A DNA stretch of 5,590 nt. Origin: Clostridia bacterium. Lineage in GTDB: Bacteria > Bacillota > Sulfobacillia > SLMV01. The translations under genes and the position numbers were made by a program. Shown here in pieces: positions 1 through 5,485 of this stretch. Under the pieces are notes generated by a model. That model had not been told where the DNA came from. It saw only the letters and a list, made by a program, of their open reading frames with translations, and made no database searches. The stretch's first letter is position 1. The number at the start of each line of letters is the position of its first letter. Location of the stretch: assembly GCA_007133365.1 (NCBI GenBank), contig SLMV01000082.1:1-5590 (forward strand), read 5' to 3'.

Positions 1-1044
1 GGTGGCGTATTTTCCAATGTTCATTTCGACCGAAATGACTTTCTTGGCGTTTCGGGTTGCCGCGAGAATCTGCTCTTCCGGAACGGGCCAGACCACGTCG
101 AGCTTTAATAGGCCAGCTGCCATTCCGTTGCCGCGGGCCATTTCGACGGCGTCCAAGGCGGGACGAACTTCACTCCCGTAAGCGATCAAGACAACATCGG
201 CGTCATCGGTATAGAAAGATGTTGGTTGACAGATGACGTCACGGTTGTTTTTGATTTTGCCAGTCAAGCGATCATACATGCGCTCAAAGACATCGGGGTC
301 CCAATCGATACTTCCCGCCTCATCGTGAGGATTGATTGAGTAAAGCCCGGCGTAGCCTTCACCCAACGGAGCAAAGTCAGGCACACCGTATTTATCGGCT
401 TTAAAGGGAAGATAATCTTTCGGAGGAAGATCGGTGAATTTTCTATTAACGATTTCGATCTCATCTAAGGTTGGGATTTCGAGTCGCTCACGCATGAGCG
501 CAATGGTGGTTTCGGACATGACAATGACCGGTGTCCGATATTCTTCTGCTAGGTTAAATGCACGGACCGTGTAATCGAAAAGTTCTTGAATCGAAGAGGG
601 TGCGAGTACGATAATCTCGTAATCGCCATCAGTGCCGTATCGCATTTGCATGACGTCGGCTTGAGTGGCAAAGTTTTCGCCACGGCACCTCTGGACGTCA
701 ATGATTACGCAGGGTGCCTCAACTGCGACAGCGTAACCGATGCCCTCTTGGAAGTGATTATAACCGGCGCTTGCGGTGGCTGTCATTGCTTTGGCACCGT
801 TCAGGGAAGCTCCCGTGACCGCGTAGATGGAGAAGAGTTCATCTTCACCTTGAACGAAGACACCGCCAACCTCAGGCAAACGATGGGACATGCGCTCGGA
901 GATTTCATTGGCTGGAGTAATAGGGTAGCCGGCAAAAAAATCGCATCCAGCTGCAATGGCGCCTTCAGCAGCGGCAAAATTACCCAGCATGAAGTGGACT
1001 CCAGTAAGAGCCCGCTTATCAAGCGCTTTTGTTTCTGTAGCCAT
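1..1044 (-). CDS. korA: 2-oxoacid:ferredoxin oxidoreductase alpha subunit (KorA-like), C-terminus cut by window edge
   Basis: The minus-strand frame is open from ATG at 1044 to the left edge, giving 348 codons with no stop. Known two-subunit KorA proteins run to about 375-390 residues, so only the last few dozen are missing. The family oxidatively decarboxylates a 2-oxoacid to an acyl-CoA in the cytoplasm, passing electrons to ferredoxin; the alpha subunit pairs with a TPP-binding beta subunit. Visible features are GYPITPANE at 39-47 opening the pyrimidine-binding domain, QGEDE at 65-69, TATASAGYN at 88-96, QRCRGENFATQADVMQ at 118-133, YRTPVIVMSE at 169-178, and a transketolase-C-like end (ADVVLIAYGSEV at 282-293, VISVEMNIGKYAT at 336-348). 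An AAGGAG-type SD lies 10 nt before the ATG, and the family's conserved GNFAAAEGA begins at residue 21, supporting this start. The partner korB is expected just outside the left edge. Substrate (2-oxoglutarate, pyruvate or branched-chain 2-oxoacid) cannot be settled; the family call is strong. Confidence 0.92.
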   Translation of the reverse strand, partial: MATETKALDKRALTGVHFMLGNFAAAEGAIAAGCDFFAGYPITPANEISERMSHRLPEVGGVFVQGEDELFSIYAVTGASLNGAKAMTATASAGYNHFQEGIGYAVAVEAPCVIIDVQRCRGENFATQADVMQMRYGTDGDYEIIVLAPSSIQELFDYTVRAFNLAEEYRTPVIVMSETTIALMRERLEIPTLDEIEIVNRKFTDLPPKDYLPFKADKYGVPDFAPLGEGYAGLYSINPHDEAGSIDWDPDVFERMYDRLTGKIKNNRDVICQPTSFYTDDADVVLIAYGSEVRPALDAVEMARGNGMAAGLLKLDVVWPVPEEQILAATRNAKKVISVEMNIGKYAT

Positions 1045-1187
1045 GTGGAGAATGCTCCTTTCCGTTTCAGCGAGACTTGAAGGTGGCCATGATTTCACGG
1101 AGAAGCGAAACGAGTAGCCTATTGCGTGAACGTCATGACCTTTGTTGATTGGTGACGACAATCCAGTAAATTTAACGCACTACATCT

Positions 1188-1217
1188 ATATTACTAATAC
1201 TGCCATCCAATCATCAA
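1188..1217 (-). promoter_or_regulatory. possible sigma-70-type promoter for korA
   Basis: On the minus strand TTGATG (1217-1212) is followed 18 nt later by TAATAT (1193-1188). Each hexamer matches the consensus at four of six positions. The site lies about 145 nt before the korA ATG, in an AT-rich stretch. Both boxes are imperfect, so this is a candidate only. Confidence 0.3.
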
Positions 1218-1223
1218 TGATGA
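1211..1223. repeat. 13-bp palindrome overlapping the putative korA -35 box
   Basis: TCATCA-A-TGATGA is a perfect 6-bp inverted repeat around one central base. It covers the candidate -35 hexamer at 1212-1217, as a repressor operator would. It is short enough to arise by chance, and no second copy was seen near other genes here. Confidence 0.3.
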
Positions 1224-1275
1224 ACTGCATCCCCTGTCCCGTCAAGAGGCGGACGGAGGACGAGACGCCATCATC

Positions 1276-1374
1276 ATGTTGCCATTATTTGATCATCCAT
1301 TTGCCACGATAAATTCGGTTGCCCACGAAGAGTTAGACTCCGTTCGATCGGAACAACCGGATATTCAAAGTTAA
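1276..1374 (+). CDS. possible small ORF (32 aa) of unknown function, ending in a hairpin
   Basis: ATG at 1276 opens a 32-codon frame (MLPLFDHPFATINS... ending DIQS) that stops with TAA at 1372-1374. The last base of the stop is the first base of the perfect hairpin at 1374-1401, an arrangement like a tiny gene with its own terminator. Against it, the only good SD-like stretch (GGAGG, 1255-1259) lies 16 nt upstream, too far for normal use. The frame is open back to 1198 with only CTG or ATC codons as alternative starts. I do not recognise the peptide. It may be a chance ORF or a remnant of a longer gene. Confidence 0.2.
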   Translation: MLPLFDHPFATINSVAHEELDSVRSEQPDIQS

Positions 1375-1401
1375 ACACCGGACCCCCTTGGATCCGGTGT
1401 T
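1374..1401. terminator. hairpin, possible bidirectional terminator
   Basis: AACACCGGA (1374-1382) pairs perfectly with TCCGGTGTT (1393-1401) across a 10-nt loop. The flanks are AT-rich (TTAA before; TTAAAATTCGTTTGAGTTT after), but neither side has a classic run of six or more T. On the minus strand it lies about 120 nt past the MBL-fold stop codon and could end that transcript. On the plus strand it directly follows the 32-codon ORF. Confidence 0.5.
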
Positions 1402-1519
1402 AAAATTCGTTTGAGTTTGACGGCAACGTTCATTCTGTTTAGGTATACTCTAGTTGCCCGAACTGGCCTGAGCCCATGTTCATGCGCGTGCCGAAATCGA
1501 GCCTTTGGGCATGGCTAAC

Positions 1520-2302
1520 TTAACGAGCATTACCCCTTAACTCGTCAGTGAAGGTCCGGAGAAACGTCTCGAGCATTTCGTGCCGGAATTTTGGAACTTC
1601 GAACTCCTCGATTATCATATTCAAAATGGTGCCGTGGGGGTGGTCGTCATCGGCCAAAGATTGAACACGATCAAACAACTTCTCAAGCCATATTCTTTGT
1701 TCCTGAAGGACTTCGGGTCCGCAAGGTTCACCGTGACCCGGGACCACAACCTCAATATCCAAATTCTCAAATGCTTTAAGGGCGGCAATCCAATCCGGCA
1801 GATTCGCGTCACCTAGGAACGGGAACCTGCCGGAGAAAATCAAATCGCTCGTAAAAAGGACCTTCTTTTCGGGTATATAGATGACGGTCAGTCCAGCGGC
1901 ATGGCCGCCAACTTCTTGAAGATGGGCATGAAATTCTCGAAAGTGCAAGTCCAACTCACCTGAAAACGTGATCTCCGGGAGTGGGAAAGGCATATTCTCG
2001 CTCGCGATTTTCCCCCAACGAGGCGCGGTTCGTTTCTCCATCTGCTTCCGAGTCCTATCCGTCGATAGGATGGGAGCAGAAAAAGCGGTGTTTCCAAAGG
2101 TGTGATCGGCGTGAAAATGGGTGTTAATGACGAGCCGTACGGGTTTGGCAGTATTGGTATGTATGTGCGCAAGCAGAAGTTCGCCGTCTGCTGGTTTCCG
2201 CATGGTGTCGATGACTACGGTGCCGCGTTCTGTAATAAAGAATGAAGCATTAACTGTTTCTTCGGCATCGGTTACCATGTAGACTTGGTCGAGGATTTTC
2301 AC
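1520..2302 (-). CDS. metallo-beta-lactamase-fold hydrolase, substrate unknown
   Basis: This 260-residue protein starts at GTG 2302-2300, chosen because AGGGAGGA ends 7-8 nt before it. The binuclear metal site is complete: THFHADH at 61-67 (H62, H64, D66, H67), H134 in VGGHAAG, D153 in FTSDLIF and H190 in VPGHGEPCG. The beta-sandwich start is visible as FFITERGTVVIDT at 21-33. The fold ends near residue 195, and a helical tail of about 60 residues rich in E, L and F follows. No signal peptide or membrane segment is seen, so the enzyme is probably cytoplasmic. The superfamily covers thioesterases such as glyoxalase II, lactonases, persulfide dioxygenases and antibiotic hydrolases; the general look is of the SoxH or quinoprotein-relay-like group, but the sequence does not fix a substrate. 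The gene is transcribed away from pckA and toward korA, with no close operon partner. It should not be read as an antibiotic-resistance gene. Confidence 0.9.
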   Translation of the reverse strand: MKILDQVYMVTDAEETVNASFFITERGTVVIDTMRKPADGELLLAHIHTNTAKPVRLVINTHFHADHTFGNTAFSAPILSTDRTRKQMEKRTAPRWGKIASENMPFPLPEITFSGELDLHFREFHAHLQEVGGHAAGLTVIYIPEKKVLFTSDLIFSGRFPFLGDANLPDWIAALKAFENLDIEVVVPGHGEPCGPEVLQEQRIWLEKLFDRVQSLADDDHPHGTILNMIIEEFEVPKFRHEMLETFLRTFTDELRGNAR

Positions 2303-2308
2303 CGAGAT

Positions 2309-2316
2309 TCCTCCCT
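2309..2316 (-). promoter_or_regulatory. ribosome binding site that fixes the GTG start of the MBL-fold gene
   Basis: On the minus strand AGGGAGGA lies 6 nt before GTG at 2302-2300. The next in-frame ATG (codon 9, MVTDAEE) would cut into the first strand of the fold and has no such site, so the GTG is preferred. Confidence 0.75.
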
Positions 2317-2352
2317 CGCATTTGTCACATCTTCCCCAGAGACAATCATGAC

Positions 2353-2384
2353 CGTCAGGGTTGATGTCGTCAGGGTATCGTCAG
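2353..2384. repeat. three direct copies of CGTCAG upstream of the MBL-fold gene
   Basis: CGTCAG occurs at 2353-2358, 2368-2373 and 2379-2384, with start-to-start spacing of 15 and 11 bp; the first two copies extend to CGTCAGGG. They lie 50-80 bp before the MBL-fold start, in the spacer shared with the oppositely transcribed 60-codon ORF. Clusters like this can bind a regulator, with the 11-bp step close to one helical turn. The unit is short and no regulator is visible nearby. Confidence 0.35.
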
Positions 2385-2451
2385 TCAAGATGTATTATTC
2401 GTGATGGGTGGCGAAATCCCTGCATAGGTGTCGGATCGGGACAGGAGCCGT

Positions 2452-2457
2452 TATAAT
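2452..2457 (+). promoter_or_regulatory. perfect TATAAT -10 box upstream of the 60-codon ORF
   Basis: TATAAT matches the sigma-70 -10 consensus exactly and lies about 55 nt before the ORF at 2513. The region 16-18 nt upstream (around TGTCGG) is a poor -35 box, and there is no extended TGN. It may be a weak or activator-dependent promoter; transcription would begin near 2464. Confidence 0.35.
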
Positions 2458-2501
2458 CCCAAGTCTAATGGACCATTGCGTGCCTCAGGGATGGCGCGTA
2501 T

Positions 2502-2508
2502 GAGGTGA
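2502..2508 (+). promoter_or_regulatory. ribosome binding site choosing ATG 2513
   Basis: GAGGTGA matches seven consecutive bases of the sequence complementary to the 16S rRNA 3' end. GAGG ends 7 nt before ATG 2513, the standard spacing. The overlapping GTG at 2510 would be too close, so ATG 2513 is the better start. Confidence 0.5.
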
Positions 2509-2512
2509 AGTG

Positions 2513-2695
2513 ATGGCTCACAATGCTGTTGTTTCGTATTTGAGATCCAAGAGTCAGGCCTCGGATGAGCAACACTCGACATCGTTTTCAACTGGTTTGG
2601 GAAGTTCTTTTGGAATCCAGAAGGTGCCGGGTTTTGATGCGTTTTTGATGGGCGACTGGAGCATGGCCTGCATGTATCGAGTTGTTTGCTTTTGA
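2513..2695 (+). CDS. small hypothetical protein, 60 aa
   Basis: ATG 2513 to TGA 2693-2695 encodes 60 residues beginning MAHNAVVSYLRSKSQAS and ending MACMYRVVCF. I do not recognise it. The N-terminal half is rich in Ser, Thr and Gly; the C-terminal half holds aromatic residues, Met and two Cys. There is no clear membrane segment, signal peptide or known motif. Reality is supported by the 7-base SD match at ideal spacing and the upstream TATAAT; it stops 8 nt before the -35 box of the next promoter, so it fits between regulatory signals without overlap. A chance ORF cannot be excluded, since overlapping frames on the other strand are also open here. It could be a standalone small protein or a translated leader before pckA. 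Confidence 0.4.
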   Translation: MAHNAVVSYLRSKSQASDEQHSTSFSTGLGSSFGIQKVPGFDAFLMGDWSMACMYRVVCF

Positions 2696-2703
2696 ACATT
2701 TAC

Positions 2704-2733
2704 TTGACACTTTACGCAGGGCTCAAACATACT
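2704..2733 (+). promoter_or_regulatory. promoter for pckA-ilvE
   Basis: TTGACA (2704-2709) is a perfect -35 box. It is followed after 18 nt by CATACT (2728-2733), which matches four of six -10 positions. Transcription would begin near 2740, leaving an untranslated leader of about 40 nt before the pckA ATG at 2781. I see no riboswitch-like fold or operator in that short leader. Confidence 0.55.
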
Positions 2734-2780
2734 GTTAGCGTGGAAACAAGCAAAAGGGACCATCGAGAGGGGTAGCGTGG

Positions 2781-4313
2781 ATGGATTGTTTTTCTCGAGA
2801 CATTGGGTTTTCTCGTATAGAGATAATTTCTGATAGTGAGACATTGCGTTCGCGAAGTGAGGCTCTTGGACAGAAGACTCGATACGGTAGCCTAAATTTC
2901 ATTACCAAGGTACGCAATCGCAGTGCCAGTGATACCTATCTAGTCGCCACTGATCCCAAACATACTCATCAGCAACATATTTCCGAGAGCGAAGCCACTG
3001 CAATTGTCGAATCGGTCTGTGACTATCTAAAAGATCGAGATCTGGTTCAGGTTGATCGACGGATGGGCAGCCCGAATGAGACGGCATCGCGTTGCCGACT
3101 GTTGGTGACGGCTCCATATGTCCGACTTGCGTACATGTGGAGTTTGGCACTGTTCCCATGTGATAGCGAAGATTGGGATCGCCCGGATTTTGTTACGATT
3201 TATGTTCCAGAATGGAAGCAGCGGCAGATTATTGTTCATCCTGATGCCGGGATAACGTATATTTTGGGCACCGATTATTTCGGTGAGGCCAAAAAGTCTT
3301 TTCTTCGTATGCAGATGTATCGGCAAAAACAAAGGGGATACCTGGGATTCCATGCGGCGAGCAAGATCATGCGGGTCATTCCAAAGAGCGAATCTCAAAG
3401 TCAAGACGTGGGTTTTCTCATTTTTGGTCTAAGCGGGACGGGCAAAACGACGTTGAGTACCTACCCGCATTCTCTGGACGGTGTCAATGAACGCGCGATT
3501 GTTCGACAGGACGATGTCGTGATCATGGACGACGCAGGTGTGTGTTTTGGCACGGAGGATGGATTTTTCATCAAGACAGAAGGCTTGTCCGATCGCCAGC
3601 CCACCATTTTTGAGGCCGTTCGTCATCCAAGGGTGGCGTTTGAAAATGTGTTTATTAGTTCCGAGGGGGTACCGGTTTTTAGTAATGAAAGCCTTACGTC
3701 CAATGGTCGGGCGGTTATCCCTCGATCAGTAATTCCGCTCACGGATGATGAAGTCGATCTCCAACGCGTGCACAATTTGGTCTTCATCACTCGAAGGCGT
3801 GACATTTTGCCGCCGGTTGCACGTCTTAGCCCGGAGCAAGCGGCTGCCTATTTTATGCTCGGTGAATCCGTTGAGACATCGGCCGGAGATCCCAAAGCAG
3901 TTGGACAGGCCCGACGGGCCGTTGGGACCAACCCGTTTATTATTGGCTCTGAAGCAGAAGAGGGGAATTGGCTTTTGCGTTTTCTGCGGAATAACCCAAA
4001 GGTCAAATGTTATCTGCTCAATACGGGCTCGGTCGGTGATCAAATCAATATCGACGTGGAAGTATCGGCATCGTTAATTGAGCACATTGCGCGTGATGCG
4101 ATTTCGTGGCAGGCGGATTCGGACTGGGGATATGAGGTACCGGTGTCCGTTCCGGGAATCGACATTGAGCGCTACCATCCAACCCTCTATTACTCGGATA
4201 GCGAATATCGTTTACGAATTGAAAAGCTCCGAAATGAACGGCTGGAGTGGTTATCACAGTTTATTGGCCTTAATCCGGCAATTATTGCCTGTGTGGAACC
4301 TGAGCGTGATTAA
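2781..4313 (+). CDS. pckA: divergent ATP-type phosphoenolpyruvate carboxykinase homologue
   Basis: The 510-residue protein (family usually about 520-540) starts at ATG 2781, 8 nt after GAGAGGGG. Canonical PckA converts oxaloacetate and ATP to PEP, CO2 and ADP in the cytoplasm. Conserved parts, aligned by eye to E. coli PckA, are: NRSASD at 46-51 (R47, matching R65), GTDYFGEAKK at 163-172 (Y166 and K172, matching Y207 and K213), GFH at 189-191 (H191, matching H232), the P-loop FGLSGTGKTTLS at 215-226, QDD at 243-245 (matching the D268/D269 pair), K265, R310 (matching R333), LPPVARLSPEQ at 343-353 and LLNTG at 412-416. Departures are: the signature DDEHxW reads DDVVIM; about eight extra residues separate the P-loop from the DD pair; the TERG segment of the lid reads AGDPKA (368-373); R449 aligns with Q421. 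Fold and family are secure. Normal PEPCK activity is likely but not certain; altered nucleotide use or substrate is possible. It is probably co-transcribed with ilvE, 34 nt downstream. Confidence 0.88.
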   Translation: MDCFSRDIGFSRIEIISDSETLRSRSEALGQKTRYGSLNFITKVRNRSASDTYLVATDPKHTHQQHISESEATAIVESVCDYLKDRDLVQVDRRMGSPNETASRCRLLVTAPYVRLAYMWSLALFPCDSEDWDRPDFVTIYVPEWKQRQIIVHPDAGITYILGTDYFGEAKKSFLRMQMYRQKQRGYLGFHAASKIMRVIPKSESQSQDVGFLIFGLSGTGKTTLSTYPHSLDGVNERAIVRQDDVVIMDDAGVCFGTEDGFFIKTEGLSDRQPTIFEAVRHPRVAFENVFISSEGVPVFSNESLTSNGRAVIPRSVIPLTDDEVDLQRVHNLVFITRRRDILPPVARLSPEQAAAYFMLGESVETSAGDPKAVGQARRAVGTNPFIIGSEAEEGNWLLRFLRNNPKVKCYLLNTGSVGDQINIDVEVSASLIEHIARDAISWQADSDWGYEVPVSVPGIDIERYHPTLYYSDSEYRLRIEKLRNERLEWLSQFIGLNPAIIACVEPERD

Positions 4314-4331
4314 AAGAGTTTTCAAGTAAAG

Positions 4332-4339
4332 AAAAGGGG
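4332..4339 (+). promoter_or_regulatory. ribosome binding site that selects the ilvE start
   Basis: AAAAGGGG ends 8 nt before GTG 4348. The earlier in-frame GTG at 4339 begins inside this purine tract and would lack a good SD, so GTG 4348 is preferred. The later in-frame ATG at 4366 has only AGG upstream at loose spacing. Confidence 0.6.
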
Positions 4340-4347
4340 TGCGTAGG

Positions 4348-5223
4348 GTGTCAGGTTTGGTCTTTATGAATGGTAATTTAGTGCCAAAGGCGGAAGCCAC
4401 CGTATCGGTTTATGATCATGGATTTCTTTACGGTGATGGCATTTTTGAGGGAATTCGCGTTTACAACGGCCGCATATTTCGTCTTAGGGATCATTTGTAC
4501 CGATTATATGAGTCCGCTCATTCGATTATGCTGACCATCGATTATACGCTTGATGAAATGGAGAAAGCGGTTATCGAAACGGTCAAAGCCAATGGTTTGC
4601 GAGATGCTTACATTCGCCTCGTGATTTCCCGTGGACCAGGCGACCTTGGATTGAATCCTAAGAATTGCGAGAAGAGCCAGGTGGTCATTATCGTTGATCA
4701 CATCTCCTTATATCCCGCCGAAGTTTACACCGAAGGGATTACGGTTATAACCGTCCCAACGCGGCGCAACTTGACCGATGCGCTGGATCCCAAAATCAAA
4801 TCGCTTAACTATTTGAATAATATTTTGGCTCGGATTGAAGCGGAACGGGCGGGGGTTATGGAAGCCCTTATGTTAAATAACCAGGGTTATGTGAGCGAAG
4901 GAACGGCCGACAATGTGTTTATCATGCGCCGCGGGGTGCTGAAAACACCGCCAGCTCATATGGGAATCCTTGAAGGCATCACACGAGAACTCGTCATGGA
5001 TTTAGCTCGGGAGTCGGGGATCGCGGTTAAAGAAGTACCTTTGACACGGCACGACTTCTATGTGGCGGATGAATGTTTCCTCACCGGGACGGCTGCCGAA
5101 CTGATGCCGGTTATTGGTGTCGACGGGCGTCAGGTTGGAAATGGTAAACCAGGTCCCGTAACCGGCAACTTGATCGACGCTTACCGGGAACTGACTCGGA
5201 CTGAAGGTGAGCCGGTTCTTTGA
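4348..5223 (+). CDS. ilvE: branched-chain amino acid aminotransferase (fold-type IV PLP enzyme)
   Basis: The product has 291 residues from GTG 4348, close to the usual 290-310. It reversibly moves the amino group between glutamate and branched-chain 2-oxoacids, the last step of Leu, Ile and Val synthesis, in the cytoplasm. Visible marks are YDHGFLYGDGIFEGIR at 22-37; R52 in HLYRLYESA, the expected PLP-phosphate ligand; YIRLVISRG at 88-96; the Schiff-base lysine K151 in KIKSLNYLNN; E184 in VSEGTADNVF, which contacts the PLP ring nitrogen; GITR at 210-213; and FLTGTAAELMPV at 244-255. All expected catalytic and cofactor residues are present. D-amino-acid aminotransferase and aminodeoxychorismate lyase share the fold, but GDLGLNP after YIR and the GTAAE motif fit IlvE best. 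The 34-nt gap after pckA has no terminator, so the two are probably one operon. No hairpin with a T-run follows the stop. Confidence 0.92.
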   Translation: MSGLVFMNGNLVPKAEATVSVYDHGFLYGDGIFEGIRVYNGRIFRLRDHLYRLYESAHSIMLTIDYTLDEMEKAVIETVKANGLRDAYIRLVISRGPGDLGLNPKNCEKSQVVIIVDHISLYPAEVYTEGITVITVPTRRNLTDALDPKIKSLNYLNNILARIEAERAGVMEALMLNNQGYVSEGTADNVFIMRRGVLKTPPAHMGILEGITRELVMDLARESGIAVKEVPLTRHDFYVADECFLTGTAAELMPVIGVDGRQVGNGKPGPVTGNLIDAYRELTRTEGEPVL

Positions 5224-5466
5224 ACGATACCTTGCGTGACGCCTAGTGGATCCGTTCGATTAGTCTAGATGCGATTCATACTGAGAAATTTGCAACCGGG
5301 TTATGCCGCTAGGAGCGTGATGGCGCGTTTTTATGCGCTTCAATGTGCTTCGCTTTAAGATCGATCGATAAGGCGTTTGGTCTTTCATAAAGCGATTGGC
5401 GAGAACCGGTACCGAAATGAGCGTTCATTCGCAGTAACGGCTTTAAGCGCCATGAATGCATTGCCA

Positions 5467-5485
5467 ATTGCCCCGATTAGGCAAT
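5467..5485. repeat. small inverted repeat with an alternative overlapping hairpin
   Basis: ATTGCC (5467-5472) pairs with GGCAAT (5480-5485) across 7 nt. A second hairpin, CGATT-AGGC-AATCG at 5474-5487, uses part of the same bases, so the two are mutually exclusive. An extra ATTGCC sits just upstream at 5460-5465. No T-run follows, so this is not called a terminator. Confidence 0.3.

Larger units (their letters stand above)
1045..1519. other. 475-bp spacer between the korA start and the MBL-fold gene stop
   Basis: No long gene is visible on either strand. The korA SD lies at 1055-1063 (minus). A possible korA promoter with an overlapping palindrome lies at 1188-1223, a possible 32-codon plus-strand ORF at 1276-1374, and a clear hairpin at 1374-1401. 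The remainder, 1402-1519, carries an isolated TATACT (1444-1449) without a properly spaced -35 box and imperfect repeats of GCCCA/TGGGC, but nothing I can assign. Confidence 0.6.

Noticed and set aside
586..1080. 164-codon plus-strand ORF
   Set aside because: It lies antisense to korA, whose product has clear family motifs in the minus frame; the plus-strand translation shows no recognisable protein.
1444..1449. TATACT resembling a plus-strand -10 box
   Set aside because: The only TTGACG lies 21 nt upstream, too far, and transcription would run antisense into the MBL-fold gene.
1520..2302. reading the MBL-fold protein as a beta-lactamase resistance gene
   Set aside because: There is no signal peptide for export, and the HxHxDH, GGH and GHG motifs are shared by the whole superfamily; the context is metabolic.
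2554..2844. 96-codon minus-strand ORF
   Set aside because: It covers the pckA promoter, the pckA SD and the pckA start on the other strand, and shows no recognised motif.
5254..5261. GTTCGATT resembling a tRNA T-loop
   Set aside because: The flanking bases do not form the T stem, and no acceptor, D or anticodon arm can be drawn around it.
5320..5358. 12-codon ORF MARFYALQCASL with AGGAG just upstream, like an attenuation leader peptide
   Set aside because: There is no run of regulatory codons, no terminator/antiterminator pair follows, and ORFs this short are common by chance.
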